Origin: Thalassia testudinum | Lineage: Eukaryota; Streptophyta; Magnoliopsida; Alismatales; Hydrocharitaceae | DNA length: 64,000 nt | NCBI GenBank assembly: GCA_037157565.1 | Contig: JAZHRO010000062.1 | Coordinates: 7,192,001 to 7,256,000 of the forward strand | Direction of reading: 5' to 3' | Shown: positions 55,226 to 64,000 of the stretch, in pieces | Position numbering within the stretch: the first letter of the stretch is position 1 | How the letters are laid out: each line of letters begins with the position of its first letter | Translations under genes and position numbers: made by a program | The notes under the pieces: model-generated | Told to the model about the DNA's origin: nothing | Databases searched by the model: none | Seen by the model: the letters and a program-made list of their open reading frames with translations, nothing else

Positions 55226-57015
55226 TGGTGAGCGTAATTTTTGCGAGGAAAATTGGAGTTATAGAAAACTCATCATTGTAGTCGCAAAAGTTCGCCACCA
55301 AATAAATTTATTGAAGCTCAAGGTGAGCCCCAGGTCGAACACAGGGAGGCAACGCTTGATTTTGAAAATTCACGTTTCGATTTATTTGTTTTTGGTGTTT
55401 TTATCTTTTGTGATTTTTTGGTATTTTTATAAGGCAAGAGATCAGATCAACAAAATCTTTATCCAACTAATCTACTTGCAAAATAAGAGAGTGATAATAT
55501 CAATATTTACCTAACCAAAGTTTACTATAGATAATCAAGGAAGAAATTACAACTACATTGGAAAAGCGATAAAAGATAAAGAGAGGTGAGGGAATCCTCC
55601 TCGATGGTTGCTTGGAGGATGACTCGCTTTGACAACGCTTAGATGAAGATGGTGAGAGGCTGGAGAAAGGACGGAGCCAGAGGAGGAAGGACGGGGTAGG
55701 ATGGCATCGTGGCGAGGATCTACTTCCTGATCGAGGTGAGAGGATGGCTATGGGATTCTCCACGAAGGGAGGTGAGAAGCGGGAAATATTTTACTTTTCT
55801 ACTCTAAGGAATATCTCGAGCTTGGGACCAGCTCCTTAGAGCTTTGGAGGAGGTGAGGGAAGAAGAGGAAGAGATGAAGAAGGAGAGGGGTGGTGGTCCT
55901 TTTATAGTGGAGGAGGAGGCAAAATAAGATCACGGGTCAATAGCGACATTTAAAATCGCTGCTGAAGATCTGCCGCAAATGTCGTTGTAGCCCTTGCACA
56001 CCACCGCTAGATCCCACTTGCATAGTTGCCATCGTGTGGTCACAAGAGAGCTGTTAGATCGAGATCGTGCAGCTGAGGTTGCATGGAGATTGCGCTCACA
56101 AATCGATCCTCTTGATCGCGTTGGATGCTGCGTTGGATCACGCGTGATCATGCGCGTGTTGAATTCAACTCATCCGTGAGGCCACGTGGTTACTCGTATG
56201 CCACTCGATGGAGATCCAGTAGATGCAATTGATTGGCGCACACTGTTGTGAGATCGAAGGCCACTACGAGTTTCGAACCCACGCCCATTGCTTGCGAGTG
56301 ACGCGCTTCACCATTGCGATGTGGCCGTGAATGGTCGAGCGGATGCAATTAATGGCCATGCACACTCGACCGTTGGATCTCAATCCAATAGTAGAGATCT
56401 TCCTGTGGTGTTGCTCTTTAGGAATGAGTAGGCATAGCTAAGATGGATCTCAGCCATTAGATTGACATCCAATGGTTGGGATTGCTCGGTAGGGGTGCTC
56501 TTGTGGTGAGGTAGTAGTTGCAGCCGATGTTGGGTGGCTTGGATGGCGCCACATGGTGCCATCTAGGCCGTCCATTTTCTTTACTTTGTTGGGGCTGCTA
56601 TGGATGTCGAATCAAGATGACTTCCATGTTGTCGGACTACGATCATCGTTTCGGATCCATCTGTACAATCAGATTTTTCATCTAAAGCAAATAGAGATGT
56701 CGTATTGTCCCCTAGCTATTGATTTTCTGCAGACTGCATATGATGCCACGTAACTCTGATCAAGGCGATTTTGGAGGCGTTGGACTTCGATCGTCGTTGT
56801 GATCAGATCCATATGGTTGGATCGTTAATCTGAGACCCCAAAATAAATCTTCTTCACTCTAGACACAAAAAGGAGCAAATTAACCTATAATTTATACAAT
56901 CTATCCTAAATGCAGAATGATGCATGTTATATAATATTTATAATGTGGGATGCAATGTTAAGCTTAGGAACTCACATAAATAGACATTTTATCATGAATA
57001 AATGTGTATTTATCA
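55226..57015 (-). mobile_element. Solo LTR K
   Basis: tggtgagc to tttatca, 1790 bp, with TSDs gagat (55221-55225) and aagat (57016-57020), one mismatch. Closely related to the LTRs of element C. TATA box at 55899-55908 (minus strand ctataaaagg). Inserted in the copia remnant between its RT and RNase H coding parts. Confidence 0.87.
56259..56326 (-). other. tRNA-like module in solo LTR K
   Basis: The ends ggccac and gtggcc are perfectly complementary (6-bp acceptor-like stem) and 68 nt apart. B box gggttcgaaac (about 56271-56281) with a 5-bp T-arm-like stem including wobble pairs. The A box (tcgcaatggtg) is weaker. Confidence 0.6.
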
Positions 57016-57280
57016 AAGATAAATAAGACTTCCAACAAGTTGACATAAAGTATTTGATCATCTAAAGTAATGTCATCAACATCATTGAAAACTTTACGAA
57101 ATTCCAATCTTAAGAATAGTAACAATGCACAAGGAACTTATTTAGGAACATAAAGGGCCCAACTTAGTTTACAAACCTTTCTCTTGGGATGAGTAACCTA
57201 GTGGGGGATGCATGCACACATCTTATTTGAATACACCATTCAAGATGCCATTTCAGTATCCATTTAGGTGTCAATTGCAA
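57016..57280 (-). pseudogene. Copia reverse transcriptase remnant
   Basis: Minus strand HPPLGYSSQE and, after a frameshift, KVCKLSWALYV match the PPPG...VCKL.KALYGLKQ region of copia RT. It continues towards a degenerate LYVNLLE that meets solo LTR K. Confidence 0.7.
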
Positions 57281-57326
57281 AAATTGCACAAATAAAAGTG
57301 AAATGTGCAACAGAAGTAAAGGTTTC

Positions 57327-57891
57327 TGTTGGTGCACTTACACCACAATCATTGATTTTAATGATACCAAAACAGTTATTATTTAACATTACATTTGAAG
57401 ATTAACATTCCAGGTTTAGCATTAGATGAAGCTTGATAGATTGGAAGCTCAAGCTCCATGGAAGGATGAAGGATCTCTTGAAGGAAAGCATTAAGGAGCA
57501 TTGGATGAAGGTTTGAAGAGAAAGAGATTAGGGTTAGTTATGAAGGTTTGAAGAGAAAGAGATTAGGGTTAGTTTTCTTTTGTTGTATTTGATGTATTTT
57601 ATATTTCTTTATTTAGATATGATGTAAAGAGCCCAAGTAAAATAGCCTTAGTCCTAAACACATTCACTTAACCTTAGAACACTTAGGCAAAACTTAGAAT
57701 TAAGTTGGAGAGCCAAAATAGCAGTCTGTCTTATCAAACGTCAAATAACCCATTTTAAATCATCGAGACTTTTGATCGGATGTCCAATAATGTTATGTCC
57801 TAAGCCTAATTTTGTGTTATTACCCAGCAGACGTCCAATTCTTTCATCAGACATCCAAAACCCTTTCCAGACATCTAACACCTTTACCAGA
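57327..57891 (+). repeat. Sirevirus-like LTR, left part
   Basis: Starts tgttggtgcacttacacc, a typical start of Sirevirus/Maximus-type copia LTRs, and cuts the copia RT remnant. It includes a 33-bp direct duplication (about 57508-57575) and, at the right, a 20-bp phased GACGTC-type array. It is interrupted by LTR L and resumes at about 62683. Confidence 0.5.
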
Positions 57892-57895
57892 TGAT
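57830..57895. promoter_or_regulatory. 20-bp phased GACGTC/GACATC array in the Sirevirus-like LTR
   Basis: gacgtc at 57830, gacatc at 57850 and 57870, gatgat at 57890, each after cca or tca. Further motifs, gatgtc at 62686 and 62706, continue the 20-bp step across the L insertion. Confidence 0.65.
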
Positions 57896-60800
57896 GAGCT
57901 CATATTTTATTAGCTAATTCATGCTTAATTTATGTTAGTTAGTAGCAATAGATGCTTAATTGCATTAGATTTAAGCAATTTTAGACATTAGTGAAACTTC
58001 ATATTAGAAATGCATTTTAGGTTTAATTATGCACCATTTTACCTAGATAAACAATAAAGTAATAGTCATTGATATTTTGTGTAGGAATGATTGTGGAACT
58101 GACATATTGAATCCCTACATCATGCTACCTTAATCCTCCCCACCAATTAGGCTCACTCAACCTAATAACACACCACCTAGCCCTAGCTTAAAACCCCTCC
58201 CCTTCTTATCCCTTCCTTCATGCCACCTCTCCTTCCACCTTACTAATCCATGGGTCTACCTTGCATCCACTCTCCATGTTCCACCTCACTCCTTCCACAT
58301 CACACCTTGCCACCTAAGTTGCCACAACAAACCCTAACCTATCCTAAAAGTGTTGCCACCTCTACTTCCCCTTATCCTCTCCTCTACGCCACTAGCAACC
58401 CTAATCAAAGCCCCATCTAAAGCCAACCCTAATCCTAGCCACACACTATTTTCCATGCCATCCTTAACCCTACCACCTAAAGTACACACCACCTAAGACT
58501 ACCCCATCTTGGCCATCAACTCTTCGTTGCCTCCATCTAACACGGATCCATGGCACTCCCCTTTCACCCAATCATCACATGCCAACCATCTCCAACCAAT
58601 CACATGTTTCCACCTCACCTCCATCTCAAAGCCAACCTTAGGTGCTCCCCTCTATATAAACACAACCCCCCTCCATGCAAACATCATCATCTTCTCCTCC
58701 ACTCTTCATTCATCTCTTCATTCATCTCTTCCTTCATCTTCTCCTCCACCATCTCCATGGCATCATGAATCCCTCTCCACCATTATATAGCCCTCCCTCC
58801 TAAGCCCTAACCCTAATTCCACCTTCCTTAGCCTCCATGTCATTCCCATCTCCATTAGAAAACCCTATAGGTCCCCTCCTCTCCACCATCATCTTCACCA
58901 AGGCTTCTCCATCTTCAGCATCTTTGGCTCTTCAGCTTCTGTTGTACGGGCTAGATCGAGGGGATTTAAAAGATGCATTCGTTGTAGTAATAATTCCTAA
59001 AAAATAGCTCGAACAACAGATAAAATTTATAACTCGAATTTAAGTCTGAGGTCGTTCGCTGGAAGCAAATATGGAATTCACATGCTAATCTCAATATATA
59101 ATGTAAATGAGCACAGTTCATTACTCAAAATCTAATATGCAATATATGGCATGAGTATATGAAGAGTAGAAAGTAATCTAGACAAAATAATGGTGATTTG
59201 GATCACCAATTATTAATCTAACACATATAGAGCATTTACTCAAATAGAACTAATTGAACAAATAGTGAATCAGACATCTTAAAAGTATGTTGCTATAGTG
59301 ATTCTCCTTTCTTTTTCTTCTGCTGTTGTTCTGTTTCCTTGCCTTCTCTTTCTCTTCTTCTTCTTTCTTTCTACTACCCTCTTCTTTCTTCTTCTTCTTT
59401 CTCTACGTGCACAGGCCCTCTTCCTTCTTTCTTTTCTTCCTTGGCTTCTCTACCTTGCCTTTGCTTCATCTATGGCTCTGTCTCTTATGCACAGGGGGCA
59501 CCTTATGAAATTGGCTAAGTGTTAGCCGTTACACAACATAGCAAAACCCCCTCGTAACCCCGTGCTCTCTCTCCTGTTCCTTCTCCTATTCCTCTCTCAG
59601 GGATAATCGGCTAGTCAGGTATGCACGCACCTGGGTCCAGGGTCACCGACGTAGTGTAGTGACTGAGGAGTGAGCTTAGGTGGGTAAACGGATTAGACCA
59701 AGCCCACATGCAAGGTGTCACGAGTGAGGTGTGTGAGGGTAGTGGGGGACCTCACCCCCCTGTGTGACCTAAGGCAACAAGCATAATGCAGAAATTCAAT
59801 TTATCCAGCTGTGATTGCTTGGTGGCTCCCGAGGTGGGACTAAAGTGTCCCACTTCCTTCACGTACTCCACGATGAAGATGCCACGACTGTTGCATCTAA
59901 TTGAGGTCGACGAAGGCTTCCTCAGCTGCAAAGATGACCTGGAGCGAGCTCTGGGCCTTGACCGCAGCACCTAGAGCGAATACCTGGGGTAAAGATCTTA
60001 AGAGCATGCTCCGAGCTTGCTCGGAAGTAGATCGTTCATGGCATAGAAGCCCTGGTACCTGAAATCCACAAAACGACCTTTCGGCCATGTTAAATGAGCT
60101 CAGAGGCTTCATTGGATGATGGCGAAGGTGGTGGAGGCAGTTTTGTGGTGAGTCGAGGCATGTGGCAGCCTGGTAGAGGAGGAGATGGCCGGAGGAAGTG
60201 GGTTTGTTTGGAGGGTCACGGGAGTGGGTGGAGTAGGAAATAAAGATGGGGCTTTGATACAGATGGATGTGGCGGAGGTCACGAGATTGTCGGTGAGGTG
60301 GATGGAGGTGCGTAGCGGTGGAAACACCTTGCTGGAGGTTTGGTCGGAGATGGAGAAGATGAGGGTGAACGGCGTAGTCGAGGGCTTGTTTTTGGATTTT
60401 TGGGGTGTAAAACTAACCTAAGATGCTAAACTAACTAACTACCTATTCTAAGTGGATGAAAGGAGGGAGAACGACGCCTAGAGTATGTTGGTGTCGGGGA
60501 AGAAGATGCTCTGGTGGGTGGTAACGGCGATGACGACGGAGGTTGGGGAGCACCCGCTGGTATGGTGGGATGCGGAAGAAGACGAGGAAGATGAATCTGT
60601 CACTGGTATTGTAGACGGACGACGAGGGAGGTCGGAGAAGATCATCGGACATCGAGGAGCTATTCAGCTGGAGAGGAGGGATGAAGTAGAGGGATTCCAG
60701 GCCAAATTCTAGAGTGGAGTGGACGACGTGCACTGGGGTTCCTTTTATAGGTCTCTAGAGGGTGATTAGAGCTTGGGAAGCAAGATTCCCAAGCTTGGAA

Positions 60801-62682
60801 GACCCTGGAGTTGGAAGCTCAAGAGATACCCAAATCTCTCATGCGTTCACATGAGAGATTGGGAAGTTCTTGGAGGGCAAGATCTGATTCATTGAAAAGG
60901 GAATTCCATAATGAGTCTCCGGTTCTAATTTGAGACTATTTCATTAATCAATCAAGGAGAAATCCTTGGTTGATTGTCACCGGAGCCTTAGGATTAGTAT
61001 TTATCTATGGTGGGGACCTTTTTTTGAAGAATACAAATAAGTTGGGGGGTTTTTTGTAAGAAATTCAAAAGCTGAGGGGCTATTGGAGATAAAGAAAGTC
61101 AGACTTGGACCAAAGTGCAAAATAGGTCGAAACAATCTCAGATTGGGCCCAAATTTTGATAAAAATCTAATTTGGACGTAAGGAATTCAATGGTGAAGTT
61201 GAATTTTGGTTTTAATTTCGTTTGATTGGGTAATTTATGCAAAAACCCAAATTAGGGCAAAAGTCTATTTGTGACTATTTTCGGTTAAGACGGGTTCTGA
61301 TGGCCAAATTAAAGGTACCAAACCCTAGAGAATATTTTTCTATGAATTTTAGAGGGTTTGGGTAAATTTTTTCCTAACCAGAACCTCAATAGATTAAGCG
61401 GGTCTATTTTTAGGGTTTCAGATGTCATTTAATTCCTAAAATACGTGAAAATCCATTTCTGTCTGCATGGATCCACTTGTTAGACATTTATAACCATTTG
61501 ACCTTTAATTAACCCCTGAAAAATCCCATGATAGTTTTAAAATTGAGATATGCTATTAAAACTATAGTTTTACCCCTATTTTCTTGTTATTCTCTCAGAA
61601 TGGATTTGCAGTGAATTAGGGCTCTCTAGCGATTATGTAGGAGCATTTTATTATTTGATTATGACTAATTAAAGCTAGATATGGCTGATGATGACGTTAT
61701 CATCAGCTTCTTCTTCTCCACGTAGGTTGCATTCTGATGGTCGTTAATGGCATTCTCTACCTCTGCCACAAACTCACCACTCTCCACTCTCGACTAAGAC
61801 TCTATTCTTCTTATTCTTATTTTTCTATTTTCTTGATTTTGTTGTTCTTTCTTTTAATATTACTTGTAGTTCATGAACTATCAAGTTGATTTAATTAATA
61901 AAAGTTAATATTTTTGGTTCTATTCTCCATGGCACCTACCATATCTTTTTCTTAAGCTTAATTGTTAATTTATTTTCTTACTTTCTAGCCTTAATTTAGG
62001 TTCCTGATTTTTTTCAGTTACTTTCGTGCATCAAAAAAATCCCAAATATATTTTATTTTTGCTTACTAGATTTAGTTTGAATCCAATTTTTTTACAAAAA
62101 TTTTCTATATATAAAAATTACAAAGCATTTACGTTCAGTTTCTGACATTGTTGCATTCTAGTCCCTATACTTTCTTCCTGATTTTACTAAGAGTACTCTA
62201 GTTACTATTTTCATGTGAAATTTGGTAGGTCCTTTCTTTAAGTTGTAAAATAGATTCAAACATTTTATTAGAATTTTTATATATTCTGAAAATTATTTAT
62301 TCACAATTTTCGTTTAGGTTGAGTCCTTGTAGTTTAGTCCTTGACTTGACTCATCTCTATCTTCTACATTATTAAAAATATCAAAAAAATATGCAAAACT
62401 CAAAATAACAAAAATACATTAGTTAAGGTCAACTAGGAATCGTCAACCATGTGCATCCCTTAGATGACGTAGATTCCCATCCTTAATTTAAAACTTTTTG
62501 CGAGTTCGATCTATAAATTTAAAATAATCACAATTTATGCATTTTTCATATTGCAGATTTCAATGTTCACCAAACATCCAATATTGAACCATTATGATTA
62601 AAATATTCCTAAATCTTGATGTCAAACCTAATCTTGATTTCCTAACTTTCAATAAATTTGATTCTTAGTGATATAATCCTTT
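57892..62682 (+). mobile_element. LTR L (probably solo), with solo LTR G inside
   Basis: Starts tgatgagctcat after ccaga. The right end is placed before ctaga (62683-62687) because the phased motif array resumes there; an alternative end at 62713, before a perfect ccaga, is possible. TATA box ctatataaac at 58652-58661, CT/CA-rich R region, and aataaaagttaat (61899). Similar in plan to LTRs J and M. Confidence 0.6.
58940..61705 (-). mobile_element. Solo LTR G
   Basis: 2766 bp between perfect TSDs gcttc (58935-58939, 61706-61710). On the minus strand it starts tgatgataacg and ends gtacaaca. Minus strand TATA box at 60741-60750 (ctataaaagg). Same family as F and H; single cagacatctt at 59271. 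Confidence 0.88.
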
Positions 62683-62720
62683 CTAGATGTCCAGCTTCAT
62701 GTCTAGATGTCCACCAGATG

Positions 62721-64000
62721 TGTTAACGGGGTGAAATTGGTTTTAAAAGATGTCGTGTTGTAGTATAAATGAAATCGTCTTGAAAACAAATAAGAATTTA
62801 TTACTCGAAAACTTAGGTATCCTAGGTCGAACACAGGGAGCAAATTGGTATTTAAAAACTAGAATCACAACTTCCAACTTTATAAAATGTAATGACCAAT
62901 CAAAGTTATAAAGCAAAAATGATATCAATGTGTAAAGAAGCTCAAAAATATAGAGATAGACGTCTGATGTAAAAATCAGACGTCTTAAGTATTTGATGCT
63001 ACAGTGCTTTCTCTGTTCTTCTGATTTCAGATTTCTCCTTTCTTTGCTTCTGATTCCTTCTGCCTTCTGCCTTTTATACTTTGCGGCTACTCTTCCTTTT
63101 CTTCTCTTGTTTCCTTAGCTTTCCCCTACCTTTGATTCTCTGCTTGGCTGCACCTCTGCTTCCTTCTTCCTTCTGCTTTCAGCCCTTGACTTCTTCTTTC
63201 TTTCCTCTCTCTGGCCTCCTTTTCTTCTTCTGCTCTGCTTCTGCCTTCAAGTCTTTCTTCCTTCTTCAACCTCTGCTTCTGTGGCTACAGTGCTTCCTCC
63301 TCTTTCCTTGACTTCTGCCTTCAAGTTCTTCTTCTTCCTTCCTTAACTGCTCCTGCCTTCAGCTTCTTTCCCTACACAACACAAACCAAAACCTACCCCT
63401 ACCCTCCCCCGTGTCACTCTCTCTATTTCTCTCTTCGCTCTCCCTGAGCCAGCCAATCAGGTATACGGGTCAGGTTACGCGTGCCCGGGTCTGGGCGCAC
63501 CGACGTGGGTGGTGCACGAGGAGTGCAGGGTAAATGGGTCAGTCAGGTTCGTGTAGGTGTGGCCGCGGACGAGGCAGGTGGAGTGGGTGAGGGACCTCAC
63601 CCTGTGTTACTTGAGGCGATAAGATAGAAACACAAAAATAATAAAAAGTGCTTACCTCACTCTTGCATTTCCAAGGTGGGAGTAAAGCCCCGCCCGCTTC
63701 TTCACGCCGTCGCAGGGAGGAGTCTCATCCAATTGAGGTAGCTGGGTGCCTCGCAAAGCCTCGTTCTCTATCTGGATGTGTTCGTGCACTCAACGTGCAT
63801 CACCTGGGTGGATGTAGCCTGGAGCGCTGCTTGCGGGCTCCTTCATGCCTTCGCTTATGGCGGTGGAGGGGCCAAACCTGAAATGCATGAATATGGCCTT
63901 GCGGCCCTATTAAATGCCTTAGGAAGCTTCGCCATGTCATGGCGAAGGTAAGACGGTGGTTAGCTCGCCGCAGGACGGCCTAAGCGTGCGTGCCTAGGTC
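62721..64000 (-). mobile_element. LTR H, F/G family (cut by window end)
   Basis: Plus strand starts tgttaacgggg (the LTR 3' end in its own orientation). It carries the gtcgaacacagggagcaaat signature at 62827 and parts collinear with G, such as tgctacagtg and caatcaggta. A hairpin of GACGTC motifs lies at 62958-62985. Confidence 0.7.
62958..62985. promoter_or_regulatory. GACGTC hairpin in LTR H
   Basis: agacgtctgat and atcagacgtct form perfect 11-bp arms. The two GACGTC cores (62959, 62979) are exactly 20 bp apart. Confidence 0.75.

Noticed and set aside
63081..63311. Phe/Leu/Ser-rich 76-codon frame
   Set aside because: CT-rich part of LTR H; the same kind of frame occurs in G (59298-59525).

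Overview
The window is plant nuclear DNA made almost entirely of nested LTR retrotransposons. I see no host gene. Evidence for a plant is the primer-binding sites matching the 3' end of tRNA-Asp(GUC) (as in the plant Athila/Tat Ty3-gypsy lineages), a gypsy Gag plus a putative 'gypsy type transposon' (Transposase_28-like) domain, a decayed copia RT/RNase H, and LTRs of 1.8-2.8 kb with plant-style TATA promoters. The species cannot be named from the sequence.
Layout, with boundaries from TG...CA ends and 5-bp target-site duplications (TSDs). Element A (+) runs from before position 1 to 15362; its 3' LTR is split by element B (-, 6655-14383, TSD gcagg/gcggg). A lies beside an old gypsy remnant X (-, 15380-17998). 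Element C (-, 17999-30695, TSD ccact) interrupts the X flank, and C's 5' LTR carries solo LTR E (+, 25264-27155, TSD cttac) and solo LTR F (-, about 27565-30225). Element D (-, 31943-42604, TSD acggt/atggt) sits inside another LTR, M (+), and contains solo LTR I (-, 34289-36976, TSD cgaac). A divergent relative J (-) occupies about 44330-47842. From 48.2 to 54.4 kb the DNA is AT-rich, with tandem palindromic repeat arrays. From 54.5 kb there is a copia remnant split by solo LTR K (-, 55226-57015, TSD gagat/aagat), then a Sirevirus-like LTR split by LTR L (+), which itself holds solo LTR G (-, 58940-61705, TSD gcttc), and finally the start of H (-), cut by the window end.
The centrepiece is one family of non-autonomous elements (A, B, C, D, more distantly J). 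They have a tRNA-Asp PBS, a spliced-looking leader, one long ORF with no recognisable Gag/Pol domain, an internal copy of the polypurine tract and a structured 3' region, but no polymerase. A and B share a 598-codon frame, each with one different stop, ending in hydrophobic segments. Their LTRs, and those of E and K, carry a tRNA-like module with A-box and B-box spacing in U3; the A, B and D LTRs also carry a strong palindrome just upstream of the TATA box. A different module, GACGTC palindromes phased at 20 and 12 bp that form hairpins, recurs in three unrelated LTR families (I, the Sirevirus-like LTR, and H). Mobilisation must depend on enzymes from an autonomous partner not seen here.
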